A DNA stretch of 59,909 nt from Nonomuraea basaltis (GTDB lineage Bacteria; Actinomycetota; Actinomycetes; Streptosporangiales; Streptosporangiaceae): NCBI RefSeq assembly GCF_005893125.1, contig NZ_VCJS01000067.1, positions 1 through 59,909 on the forward strand, in the 5' to 3' direction. Position 1 is the first letter of the stretch. Every line of letters begins with the position of its first letter. Positions 8,623 to 16,029 of the stretch are shown here, piece after piece. Both the position numbers and the translations under genes were made by a program. The notes beneath the pieces are model-generated. The model made no database searches and had not been told where the DNA came from. It saw nothing but the letters and a program-made list of their open reading frames with translations.

Positions 8623-8669
8623 GTACATCGTACTTGAATGGCTATGGTCCTATTTCGAGTACGCAGTAC
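8623..8669. promoter_or_regulatory. Paired GTAC-N3-GTAC operator sites
   Basis: Two copies of GTACnnnGTAC, at 8623-8633 (GTACATCGTAC) and 8659-8669 (GTACGCAGTAC), lie between the divergent TetR gene and the MFS remnant, with centres 36 bp apart. The same motif occurs twice upstream of the paralogous TetR/ABC operon at 28469-28520. This is the expected position for autoregulatory TetR operators. Confidence 0.7.
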
Positions 8670-8685
8670 GCGATTGGAGGAGCGC

Positions 8686-9072
8686 GTGAACCGATCTCTT
8701 GGTATCGGCCTGATGGGGGTGATGCTCGGCATGATCACAGCCCCGCTGGACGGGATGATGCTCGGGCCTGCCCTGCCGACGATCGTGGGTGACCTGGGTG
8801 GCTTGGAGTACTTCTCCTGGGTCGCGACGGCCTACCTGATCTGCATGGCCGCCGCGACGCCGATATGGGGAAGCTTGGCGATCTCTAATGGACGGCTTCC
8901 GACCGGTGAACTGCGCGCCGAACTCGACCGGGTACGCAGACTCGGCGTCACCGGCGTCCCGGTCTTCCTGATCGAGGGACTGCCTCCGCTGGCCGGATCC
9001 CAGACCGAGAACACGCTGTTCGCGGCCCTGAAAGAGGCCGCGCAGAAGAAGGGAAGAGACCATGTCCAATAG
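8686..9072 (+). pseudogene. MFS N-terminus fused to DsbA-family C-terminus (deletion chimera)
   Basis: From the GTG at 8686, with GGAGG/GGAGGAG just upstream, about 64 residues match the first two transmembrane helices of an MFS multidrug exporter (MLGMITAPLDGMMLGPALPT and FSWVATAYLICMAAATPIWG). At about 8878 the sequence changes without a frame break into the C-terminal part of a DsbA/FrnE-like thioredoxin-fold protein: LPTGELRAELDRVRRLGVTG with the cis-Pro GVPVF, then an amphipathic end. No CxxC is present. This looks like a deletion that joined two genes; the 3' end overlaps the next start by 11 nt, as the original DsbA-like gene may have done. Confidence 0.75.
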
Positions 9073-9652
9073 CACGACGCTGAGGCTGGCCGTCATCGTC
9101 GGCAGCGTCCGTGACGGCCGGTTCGGGCCCACCGTGGCCACCTGGTTCGCCGACGAGGCGGCCCGCCGCGCGGACCTCGAGGTCGACCTGATCGATCTGG
9201 CGGACGTGCCGATCGGCGCCGCTGCCCCGTCCATGTCCCCGCCGGCGCAGGTACTGACGGCTCTGAGCGACCTTACGCCGCGGCTGGAGGCCGCCGACGG
9301 GTTCGTGGTGGTGACTCCGGAATACAACCACAGCTACCCGGCGGCGTTGAAGAACGCGATCGACTGGCACAACGCGCAGTTCCACGCCAAGCCGGTGGCG
9401 TTCGTGTCCTATGGCGGCCTGTCGGGCGGCCTGCGCGCGGTGGAGCACCTGCGGGCGGTCTTCGCCGAGCTGCATGCCGTCACCACCCGGGACACGGTGA
9501 GCTTTCACGGCACGTGGGAGTGCTTCGGTCCCGATGGCCGGCCCAAGGATCCGCACGGGCCCGCCACGGCCGCCAAGACCCTCCTCGACCAGGTGAGCTG
9601 GTGGGCACGGGTGCTTCGCGACGCCAAGACCACCACCCCCTACAACGCATAA
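9062..9652 (+). CDS. NADPH-dependent FMN reductase family protein
   Basis: A 196-residue flavodoxin-like protein. The FMN phosphate-binding loop is GSVRDGRFGPTVA, and the family motifs TPEYNHSYPAALKNAIDW and SYGGLSGGLRAVEHLR are intact. The family transfers electrons from NAD(P)H to FMN, quinones or azo compounds in the cytosol. Start at ATG 9062, overlapping the chimeric ORF; GGGAAGAG precedes it. It is followed after 19 nt by an SDR gene, so the two are probably co-transcribed. The C-terminus HxxWECFGPDGRPKDP is typical. Confidence 0.88.
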   Translation: MSNSTTLRLAVIVGSVRDGRFGPTVATWFADEAARRADLEVDLIDLADVPIGAAAPSMSPPAQVLTALSDLTPRLEAADGFVVVTPEYNHSYPAALKNAIDWHNAQFHAKPVAFVSYGGLSGGLRAVEHLRAVFAELHAVTTRDTVSFHGTWECFGPDGRPKDPHGPATAAKTLLDQVSWWARVLRDAKTTTPYNA

Positions 9653-9671
9653 CGGGAAAGGCATGATCAGC

Positions 9672-10421
9672 ATGACGACATTGACCGGCAAGACGGCGCT
9701 GGTGACCGGCGCCAGCAGGGGAATCGGTCGAGCCATCGCCACCCGGCTCGCCCGGGAGGGCGCCCGGGTCGCCATCCACTACGGCACCAACGAGGCGGCG
9801 GCCGAGGAGACGGTCTCGGCCATCGAAGAGACCGGAGGGCAGGCCTTCGCCGTCCAGGCCGCGCTGGGTGTACCGGCAGACGCCGAAACGCTGTGGGCCG
9901 GCTTCGACGCCCACGCCGACGGGCTGGACATCCTGGTCAACAACGCGGGCATACTCGGCGACCAGGCCGAGATCGACGGCGTGACGCGAGAGGGCTTCGA
10001 GCGACTGTTCGCGGTCAACACGACCGCTCCGTTCTTCATCACGCAACTCGCACTGCCGCGGCTACGGGACGGCGGCCGGATCATCACCGTCGGCACGATG
10101 CTGACCCGAGGCGCGGCCATGCCCGGGGCGATCGACTACGCCATGTCCAAGGCGGCGCTCGACGTGCTCACCACCGCGCTCGCCAAGCAGCTCGGGCCGC
10201 GTGGCATCACGGTCAACACCGTGGCGCCCGGCGTCATCGACACCGACATGCACCAGGGACGCCTCGTCGGAGAGGCCCTGGCCTGGCTATCGTCGCTGAC
10301 GCCGCTGGGCCGGCTGGGCACGCCGGAGGACGTCGCCGGCACGGTGGCCTTCCTGGCTTCGGACGACAGCCGCTACGTGACCGGGCACCGCCTGGACGTC
10401 TCGGGCGGGACGACCATGTAA
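9672..10421 (+). CDS. SDR family oxidoreductase (3-oxoacyl-ACP-reductase-like)
   Basis: A complete 249-residue SDR. The cofactor loop TGASRGIG lies near the N-terminus, followed by NNAG, a catalytic-Ser position in the strand IITVGTML that carries Thr or Gly rather than a clear Ser, YAMSK as YxxxK, and NTVAPGVIDTDM. The end VTGHRLDVSGG is the usual SDR C-terminal pattern. The ATG at 9672 is chosen over 9663, because GGAAAGG at 9655-9661 lies only 1 nt from 9663 but 10 nt from 9672. It lies in a probable operon with the FMN reductase at 9062. Substrate unknown. Confidence 0.85.
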   Translation: MTTLTGKTALVTGASRGIGRAIATRLAREGARVAIHYGTNEAAAEETVSAIEETGGQAFAVQAALGVPADAETLWAGFDAHADGLDILVNNAGILGDQAEIDGVTREGFERLFAVNTTAPFFITQLALPRLRDGGRIITVGTMLTRGAAMPGAIDYAMSKAALDVLTTALAKQLGPRGITVNTVAPGVIDTDMHQGRLVGEALAWLSSLTPLGRLGTPEDVAGTVAFLASDDSRYVTGHRLDVSGGTTM

Positions 10422-10680
10422 TCCATCACCCGATGGGAAAGGGACGCGTCAGCGGCTCTGGAATCGTCCCGGCCGACCCGGCCGCGACCATGACGGGCCG
10501 GTGAACAGGCTGAGAGCCCGGCCAACGCGCGTCGCGTCGGCCGAGCGGGCTGCGCTCAAATCAGGTGCAGCCCGCCGGCTGCTCAGGGTTCCTCCGAAAA
10601 CGGGCCGCGCGCTGCGATCGGCCCCGTCCGGCCACCCGTACGTGGCCTGATTCACCCATGCGTGCAAGTGAGGAGAAGAA
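10422..10680. other. Intergenic region before the monooxygenase gene
   Basis: No gene or RNA is seen in this 259-bp gap. The GAGGAG at about 10669-10674 is the ribosome-binding site of the following gene. Upstream GC-rich self-complementary segments may form hairpins but lack a T-tract. Confidence 0.4.
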
Positions 10681-11355
10681 ATGATCCACGATCGCGACCG
10701 GATGCCCGACCTCGCCAGACATGACGTGGGCGCCGTTTTGGTCACCCAATGGAACGCCGACGTTCCCGGGCGCCGGCAAACCAAGGTGGAGCAGATGTTC
10801 GCCCGGCTGGAGCGCCTGCCGTGGCCACCGCAGACCATCTCGTTCAACGCCCTGGTGAGCACCGACGGCGATACCGTCCTGACCTACGCACAGTGCGCAG
10901 GAGAGGCTGACAGCCGGTTCGTCGCCGCAATCACCGACACCGAGCCGATCGAGTATCGGCCGTACCGCAGCATCGGCCGAGACGACCGGCCGGTCCCTGG
11001 GTGCATCGTGGTGGTGAGCGTCGAGCTCGAAGGGCCGGACCCGCAGCGGCAGCAGCGATGGGTCGACACCGTTCTCGACGCGATGGCGGCCGAGACCGAG
11101 CCGCACCCCGGCGGCATCTCCGCCCACTTCCACCTGAGCACCGATGGCACCCGGATACTCAACTACGCCGAGTGGATCGATGAGGACTCCCATCGCGACG
11201 CCCTGGCGAGATCCGGGCGCGGCACGGTGGGGACCGCGCCCGAATGGCGCGCCGTTCAGGAGTTCCCGGGCGTGAAGTCCGGCGGATTCACGAGGTACCG
11301 CCTGCTGCGCAGCGCCGCCGGCTCGCCTTCGACGGGACAGCCCGCGCATGGATGA
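10681..11355 (+). CDS. Antibiotic biosynthesis monooxygenase (ABM) domain protein, tandem
   Basis: The 224-residue product contains two ferredoxin-like ABM repeats, at about residues 15-100 (GAVLVTQWNADVPGRRQ ... VLTYAQC) and 115-205 (CIVVVSVELEG ... ILNYAEW). Each has the matching ILxYAxW strand. Such proteins are cofactor-free monooxygenases or heme-degrading enzymes, or small unknowns acting with SDR/FMN reductases. GAGGAG 6 nt before the ATG supports the start. The preceding FMN reductase and SDR genes run the same way and may belong to the same oxidative pathway. The substrate cannot be inferred. Confidence 0.78.
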   Translation: MIHDRDRMPDLARHDVGAVLVTQWNADVPGRRQTKVEQMFARLERLPWPPQTISFNALVSTDGDTVLTYAQCAGEADSRFVAAITDTEPIEYRPYRSIGRDDRPVPGCIVVVSVELEGPDPQRQQRWVDTVLDAMAAETEPHPGGISAHFHLSTDGTRILNYAEWIDEDSHRDALARSGRGTVGTAPEWRAVQEFPGVKSGGFTRYRLLRSAAGSPSTGQPAHG

Positions 11356-11427
11356 GACACCGACCAACTCAGCGTCCCAGGCTCGAACCGAGCGGGCCCT
11401 TCACCTGCTACTGACAGGAACGATGGG

Positions 11428-11990
11428 GTGGATATCGTGATTTTGGTGACAGGGGCAACCGGCAACGTCGGCGGGCAGGTCTTGTCCCAACTCCTGGACA
11501 TCGGCGTGAACGTACGGGCGTTGACCCGCGATCCCCCCAGGTCGGCTCACCTGCCCGACGGCGTCGAGGTCGTGCGCGGTGACCTTAGCGCGCCCGAGAC
11601 CCTTGAGGCCGGGATGCGCGATGTCGACGCGGTGTTCATGATGTGGCCTCTCCCCACCGCCGAGCTCGCGCCCGCGGCCATGGATGTGGTCAAGAAGCAC
11701 GCGCAACGGGTCGTGTTCCTCTCCTCGGGGGCGATTCGCGACGACCTCGCCGAGCAGAGCGGACCGATTGCCCAGCTCCACGCCGATGTGGAGCGGGCGA
11801 TCAAGCATTCCGGAGTGGAATGGACGTTCTTGCGACCACATAGTTTCGCGACCAACACCCGGCGATGGCTGACCCAGATCCGCGCCGGCGACGTCGTGCG
11901 TGGCGCCTACGGAGAGGCGGCGATGACCCTCCTCCACGAGCGGGACCTCGCGGCCGTAGCGGTACACGCACCACCAGAAGTAGCGGACAA
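11428..11990 (+). pseudogene. NmrA/NAD(P)H-binding family protein, 3'-truncated
   Basis: From the GTG at 11428 (AGGA 8 nt upstream) the frame encodes an atypical short-chain dehydrogenase of the NmrA type: VTGATGNVGGQVLSQLL at the N-terminus, RALTRDP, VVRGDLSAPETL and VFLSSGAI. It follows the family up to about residue 180 (AAMTLLHERDLAAVAV) and then leaves it: the conserved C-terminal substrate-binding third is missing. The frame stays open to 12294 only because it reads antisense through the next gene. The break lies near 11965. A truncated, probably inactive gene. Confidence 0.7.
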
Positions 11991-12032
11991 GCGGTCCGGG
12001 GCTGTCTGGGAGGCGGGCTTCCCGTGCCCTGA

Positions 12033-12836
12033 TCAGATGACGTTGACGGTGTCGAGGAAGCGGGCGGCGAGCTCGGTGTCGCCGGTGACCGTCACGTCGC
12101 TGTCCCGCCAGGACGACCGCTGCGTGCCCCAGTCGGGGAAGGTCAGCGCGGGGGCGGTGACGTGCGCGGCGACCGCGCCGGTGGATGGAGCCAGGCCGCC
12201 TGCCTCGTCGATCCACCAGGTCCCGCCGCCGGGGCCGGTGAGAGTCAGTGCGACGCGGGCGTCGAGCCCGGCGACTGGCGCCTGCGCGACCTGATTGCTC
12301 AGTACGGCGATCATCCACGTCAGGACCGCGCGCATCCTGTCTGCATCGGTGGGCGGCACGGGCCGGCCGAGCGCTGGGGCCATGTCGTGGCACAGGTGGG
12401 TGTGATGGTCGAAGACGAGTGCGCCGCCGATCATCAGACCCATGGGGTAGCGACCGAGTTCGGCCAGCGGTATCCGCACTCGGGTGGCGGGCGTGCGTCT
12501 GACGACGTCGAGGAGCGTGGTGGCTCGCCGGCTGGCGCGCTGGTACTCGGCCATCACATCGGCACGGCTCCAGTCTCGCCGCCGGTCGACGGGGTCTTGG
12601 TTCACCTGTTCGAGGCTGGCGGCGAAGATCGTGCGCAGCCCGGCGGGTGTGTAGAAGCTCCGCGCCGTCGCACCGATGTGGGCGACGATGTCGGCGATGC
12701 GCCATCCGGCTGCGGCGCTGGGCGCGGTCCATTCGTCGTCGGTGAGGCTGCCGGTGAGGTTCAGCATCTCGGCGCGTTCGGCGCGGAGGGCGGCGGCCAT
12801 GTTCGGCAGATCCGCCGCGGGCAGGCGATCGGTCAT
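12033..12836 (-). CDS. Maleylpyruvate isomerase N-terminal / DinB-like domain protein
   Basis: A 267-residue protein of the mycothiol-dependent maleylpyruvate isomerase-like class. The four-helix DinB-type bundle has DDEWTAPSAAAGWRIADIVAHIG near the N-terminus, and the predicted metal ligands His are in VAHIG, DHHTHLCHDM. A C-terminal SCP2-like strand-rich domain follows (ARVALTLTGPGGGTWWID, DVTVTGDTELAARFL). These actinobacterial proteins bind a metal and often use mycothiol; the reaction here is unknown. Its ATG overlaps the stop of the upstream TetR gene in ATGA, so it is translationally coupled and presumably under that regulator's control. Confidence 0.8.
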   Translation of the reverse strand: MTDRLPAADLPNMAAALRAERAEMLNLTGSLTDDEWTAPSAAAGWRIADIVAHIGATARSFYTPAGLRTIFAASLEQVNQDPVDRRRDWSRADVMAEYQRASRRATTLLDVVRRTPATRVRIPLAELGRYPMGLMIGGALVFDHHTHLCHDMAPALGRPVPPTDADRMRAVLTWMIAVLSNQVAQAPVAGLDARVALTLTGPGGGTWWIDEAGGLAPSTGAVAAHVTAPALTFPDWGTQRSSWRDSDVTVTGDTELAARFLDTVNVI

Positions 12837-13447
12837 GTCATCTTCTTCTCTGGTTGTGAGGCGGGACGGCGGATCGCCTGCACGGCCGCGTCGTAGAGGT
12901 CGAACTGGTCGACCTGTCCGCCCAGATGCATCCACTCTTCTGTTGCTGCCTGAAGGCAGGTGATCGCCGCGGCCGCGATCGCGCGCGCTTGCAGGGCGCG
13001 GCGGTCGGAGTCGGGCAGTCGTGGCTCGATCAGCGGTGCGAACAGGTCTTGCCAGCGAGCCTGCTTCTCGGCGTGCCCGGCGCGCAGGGATTCATTGCCG
13101 AACAGCAGCGTGATCATCTCGAGCCGGCGCTCGGCCGTGAGGTCTATCTCCTCGAGCACCTGGAACGCCGCACGCAGCGACGTCCACGGGTCCTCGTCGG
13201 CCGGGCGCTCGGCGAGCCGCGCGGCGATCGATTCGCCCTGCTCGGACAGGCCGTTGAGCGCGAGGTCTTCCTTGTTGCGGAAGTAGTTGAACAGGGTCCG
13301 TTTGGAGACACCCGCTGCGGCGGCGATCTCCTCGAGTGTCGTGTCGTCACACCCCTTGGCGGCGAACAGTTCGAGGGCGGTCCGGGCGAGTAGGGCGCGA
13401 ACCACCGAGCGGGTCTGCTCCCGAAGAGGTGCCGGTTTCTGAGCCAT
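12833..13447 (-). CDS. TetR/AcrR family regulator
   Basis: A 204-residue TetR protein. The HTH spans about residues 12-58: VVRALLARTALELFAAKGCD, TTLEEIAAAAGVSKRTLFNY and FRNKEDLA. The C-terminal domain is all-helical. It is the first gene of a two-gene unit with the DinB-like gene (4-bp overlap) and lies divergent from an SDR gene at 13520. The palindrome ATGCAA-CAAC-TTGCAT at 13474-13489 between them is the probable operator. Start at ATG 13447. Confidence 0.88.
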   Translation of the reverse strand: MAQKPAPLREQTRSVVRALLARTALELFAAKGCDDTTLEEIAAAAGVSKRTLFNYFRNKEDLALNGLSEQGESIAARLAERPADEDPWTSLRAAFQVLEEIDLTAERRLEMITLLFGNESLRAGHAEKQARWQDLFAPLIEPRLPDSDRRALQARAIAAAAITCLQAATEEWMHLGGQVDQFDLYDAAVQAIRRPASQPEKKMT

Positions 13448-13473
13448 GCACCGATGGTACATTTCTTCATGCG

Positions 13474-13513
13474 ATGCAACAACTTGCATTCAGTGCAACG
13501 GCGTGCGTAGAGT
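13474..13513 (+). promoter_or_regulatory. TetR operator overlapping a leaderless promoter
   Basis: A perfect inverted repeat, ATGCAA (13474-13479) / TTGCAT (13484-13489) with 4-nt centre CAAC, lies in the divergent region. Its right arm is also a good -35 (TTGCAT), followed after 18 nt by TAGAGT (13508-13513) as -10. The SDR start codon at 13520 lies 6 nt after the -10, so transcription would start at or next to the ATG. There is no Shine-Dalgarno sequence. Confidence 0.65.
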
Positions 13514-13519
13514 GCAGCC

Positions 13520-14308
13520 ATGAGCGAAATCGACTATCGCCGCCAGACCGTCATCGTCACCGGAGCGAGCTCCGGGCTCGGCGCGGAATTCGCGCGCCAG
13601 TTGGCCCGTCGCGGCTCGGATCTCGTACTCGTCGCCCGCCGGGCGGACCGGCTCAAGAAGCTGGCCGACGAACTCACCCGCGCCCACGGCGTCACGGTGA
13701 CCGTCATCGCCCGCGACCTCGGCCTGCCCGACGCCGGCCGCACGCTGCGCGCCGAACTCGAATCCCGCGGTATCTACGCCACCGGACTCGTCAACAACGC
13801 CGGCTTCGCCACCCACAACGCCCTCACCGACGAGGATCCAGACCGCCTGCAGAGCATGATCGCGCTGAACATCAGCGCGCTGGTCGACCTCAGCCGCGCC
13901 TACATCGACCCGCTGACCTCCGCCGACACCGGCATCCTGATCAACGTCGCGAGCCTGCTGGGCTTCCAGCCGACCCCGTACCTGAGCGTCTACGGCGCCA
14001 CCAAGGCCTTCGTCCTCAGCTTCACCGAATCGCTCTGGGAGGAGAACCACGACACCGGCCTACGCGTCCTCGCCGTGTGCCCCGGCGCCACGCAGACCGA
14101 GTTCTACGACGCCGCCGGCAGCCAGACGGCCGACTACGGCACGAAGCGAGCCACCCCTGCCCACGTCGTCAGGACCGCCCTCGACACGCTCGACCGCCGC
14201 TCCGCGCCCCCGTCGGTGATCACCAATGGCCGCCCGCTCGCCCTCGCCAGCAAGTTCCTGCCGCGCCGCCAGACCGTCCGCCTCATGGGCCGGATGGCCC
14301 GCCGCTAG
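13520..14308 (+). CDS. SDR family oxidoreductase
   Basis: A 262-residue SDR of the DltE/sterol-dehydrogenase-like type. It has TGASSGLG (cofactor), NNAGFA, the catalytic-Ser strand NVASLLGFQ, YGATK as YxxxK, and VCPGATQTEF. The C-terminal extension with PRRQTVRLMGRM is typical of the group. The start at 13520 is probably leaderless. It is divergent from and probably repressed by the TetR gene at 12833-13447. Substrate unknown. Confidence 0.88.
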   Translation: MSEIDYRRQTVIVTGASSGLGAEFARQLARRGSDLVLVARRADRLKKLADELTRAHGVTVTVIARDLGLPDAGRTLRAELESRGIYATGLVNNAGFATHNALTDEDPDRLQSMIALNISALVDLSRAYIDPLTSADTGILINVASLLGFQPTPYLSVYGATKAFVLSFTESLWEENHDTGLRVLAVCPGATQTEFYDAAGSQTADYGTKRATPAHVVRTALDTLDRRSAPPSVITNGRPLALASKFLPRRQTVRLMGRMARR

Positions 14309-14356
14309 CCGGCACTGCTCCTCCATCACCCCCACCAGCAGCAAAGGAACAACATC

Positions 14357-14410
14357 ATGACCATCACAGAAGTCACCCCACAGCCCACGGACGCGGAGCG
14401 CTTCGGTTAA
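14357..14410 (+). pseudogene. 17-codon 5' gene remnant
   Basis: AAAGGAACAACATC precedes an ATG that opens MTITEVTPQPTDAERFG and then stops at TAA 14408-14410. The ribosome-binding site and start look genuine, but the frame ends after 17 codons, so it is probably the surviving 5' end of a deleted gene that followed the SDR gene. The remaining sequence up to the promoter at 14677 shows no gene. Confidence 0.4.
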
Positions 14411-14676
14411 AGTGCCGAGTCAGATCACTCGCCAGCAGGCGCGACACTCACCGGGCACGAGACTCCAATGCCGCCGATTCCGCAATACCCGTTCCGGCCA
14501 GGTTGAGTGCGCCGCATCGTGTGACGGATCGTGGGCCCTGCGCCCCCCCGGCACAGCCAGGACGACTCCAACCCGGGGAGATGGTTTCAACGGTTCCACA
14601 GGTGGCGATCTACGCCTCTCCCGAGGTTGCCGAAATGGGATCGAGTAACGGAACGCGTTCGATCCGTGTCAAATGC

Positions 14677-14710
14677 GATCTTACATCTGGATCGGTGCGT
14701 AGGTAAGATC
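14677..14710 (+). promoter_or_regulatory. Promoter with flanking 8-bp inverted repeat, upstream of the peptide gene
   Basis: TTACAT at 14681-14686 and TAAGAT at 14704-14709 are separated by 17 nt, a good sigma-70-type promoter. A perfect inverted repeat GATCTTAC (14677-14684) / GTAAGATC (14703-14710) overlaps both hexamers, so a dimeric regulator could block or bridge the promoter. The expected transcript start is about 14716, 35 nt before the peptide start codon. Confidence 0.65.
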
Positions 14711-14750
14711 ACTGATCAACAGCCGACCTCCGACCCTTACGGGAGGCAGC

Positions 14751-14861
14751 ATGGAGAAGCGTGATCAGGTAACCGACGACAAGAAGGCCACCAAGAAGAT
14801 CAAGCTCGAGATCAAGCGGCTTGAGAAGGTCGAGACCACCGGGCTGCGTGAGGGCGGCTGA
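14751..14861 (+). CDS. 36-residue Lys-rich peptide ending in Gly-Gly, RiPP precursor candidate
   Basis: The ATG at 14751 follows GGGAGG (14741-14746) by 4 nt. The 36-residue product is strongly charged: an N-terminal MEKRDQVTDDKKATKK, an alternating hydrophobic/charged stretch IKLEIKRLEKVE (17-28), and a C-terminal TTGLREGG. The alternating stretch could form the beta strand that leader peptides add to PqqD-like recognition domains. The final Gly-Gly is the type of end that E1-like enzymes activate in ThiS, MoaD and ubiquitin-like proteins. There is no Cys, so thiol-based crosslinks are excluded. An attenuator-like terminator separates it from the ThiF gene, as in many RiPP operons where the precursor is made in excess. 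The function is inferred from these features and context only. Confidence 0.7.
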   Translation: MEKRDQVTDDKKATKKIKLEIKRLEKVETTGLREGG

Positions 14862-14879
14862 TCTTTAACGGGTTCGCCG

Positions 14880-14916
14880 GCCGGTCAGGGCACACCTGAC
14901 CGGCTTCCTTTCTCTT
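14880..14916 (+). terminator. Attenuator-like terminator between peptide gene and ThiF gene
   Basis: A 10-bp perfect stem, GCCGGTCAGG (14880-14889) / CCTGACCGGC (14895-14904), with a 5-nt loop is followed by the pyrimidine/T-rich TTCCTTTCTCTT. It lies 18 nt after the peptide stop codon and 18 nt before the ThiF start, so it probably lets only part of the transcripts continue downstream. Confidence 0.7.
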
Positions 14917-14934
14917 GCGACCTGGAAGGTTCTT

Positions 14935-16029
14935 GTGCGCGTCCCCCGCATCAAACGCGTTCATCAGCCCATGGCTTTGCCTGGTGATCGCATCATGATC
15001 GGCCTCATGCAGCAGGGCATATCCTCCGAGATCCAGGATGACGAGGAGGGCTCGATAGCCCGCGTGATCGTCCTTATGGACGGCACACGTACGGTCGACG
15101 AGGTCTGCGCCGCCTTCGCCGAAGCCGATCCCGACGTCGATGAGCACGACGTACGTGAGGTCATCTCGGGGCTGATCGCCAACGGGTTCGTCGAGGAGGC
15201 CGGCGCGCCGCTGCCGGTGAATCTCACCGATCGCGAGGCCAAGCGCTACGATCCGGCCAGGAACTACTTCGCCTGGATCGACCCGGTTCCGCGTAGCTCG
15301 CCGTACGAGATCCAGTCCAAGATCAAGGATGCCACGGTCTGTCTGCTCGGCGTCGGCGGCACGGGCTCGGCTGTGGCGGCGGGGCTGGTCTCCAGCGGCA
15401 TCGGGGCTCTCCACCTGGCCGACTTCGACACCATCGAGGAAGCCAACCTCACGCGCCAGCTCCTCTATACCGAGGCGGACATCGGCCGCCCCAAGATAGA
15501 TACCGCTGTCGCGCGCCTACGTCAGATGAACAGCCTGGTCAAGGTCACCGGAAGCACCGTGAAGGCCGGCGGATCCGACGACATCGCCAGGCTGATGGAC
15601 GAGTGTGATGTGTTCATCCTGTGTGCGGACGAACCTCACCCGGACATCATGTTCTGGACCAACGACGCGGCGCTGCGCACAGGTACGCCGTGGTTCGTCA
15701 GCTTCTACACCGGGCCGATGGCCGTCGTCGGATCCCTGATCCCGTATCAGACCGGGTGCTGGATGTGCCTGCGGCGCCAGGAGGACCAGCGCGAGTTCAA
15801 GGCCCACGGCCGCTCGCTCACTGAGGAACGGCCCAACGCCGTGATCGCGGCCAGCGCCAACATCAGCGGGCACCTGTGCGCCCTCGAGGTGATGTACCAC
15901 CTCGGCGGCCTGCCCGCACAGGCCCGCGGCCGCGTCTTCCACTGGAACTACGGCATGTGGGACCACTCCTACTACATCGACATCCCGCACTACGACGACT
16001 GCCCGGCGTGCGGAGCCGGACCGTCGTGA
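14935..16029 (+). CDS. ThiF/E1-like adenylyltransferase with PqqD-like N-terminal domain
   Basis: The 364-residue protein has two parts. Residues about 10-90 look like a PqqD-type winged-helix RiPP recognition element (ARVIVLMDGTRTVDEVCAAF, then REVISGLIANGFVEE). Residues about 115-364 form an E1/ThiF-type Rossmann domain: nucleotide loop GVGGTGS (139-145), Asp165, the NLTRQ motif (171-175) and Lys187 of DIGRPK. A zinc site is formed by CWMC (275-278) and CPAC (356-359). All adenylation landmarks are kept. Such enzymes activate a C-terminal carboxylate as acyl-AMP; the neighbouring Gly-Gly peptide is the obvious substrate. The GTG at 14935 follows GGAAGG by 6 nt. The stop overlaps the start of the M50 gene (GTGA), so the two are translationally coupled. 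Confidence 0.88.
   Translation: MRVPRIKRVHQPMALPGDRIMIGLMQQGISSEIQDDEEGSIARVIVLMDGTRTVDEVCAAFAEADPDVDEHDVREVISGLIANGFVEEAGAPLPVNLTDREAKRYDPARNYFAWIDPVPRSSPYEIQSKIKDATVCLLGVGGTGSAVAAGLVSSGIGALHLADFDTIEEANLTRQLLYTEADIGRPKIDTAVARLRQMNSLVKVTGSTVKAGGSDDIARLMDECDVFILCADEPHPDIMFWTNDAALRTGTPWFVSFYTGPMAVVGSLIPYQTGCWMCLRRQEDQREFKAHGRSLTEERPNAVIAASANISGHLCALEVMYHLGGLPAQARGRVFHWNYGMWDHSYYIDIPHYDDCPACGAGPS

Noticed and set aside
11991..12294. C-terminal continuation of the NmrA-like frame.
   Set aside because: The sequence is antisense to the DinB-like gene and shows no NmrA similarity after about residue 180.
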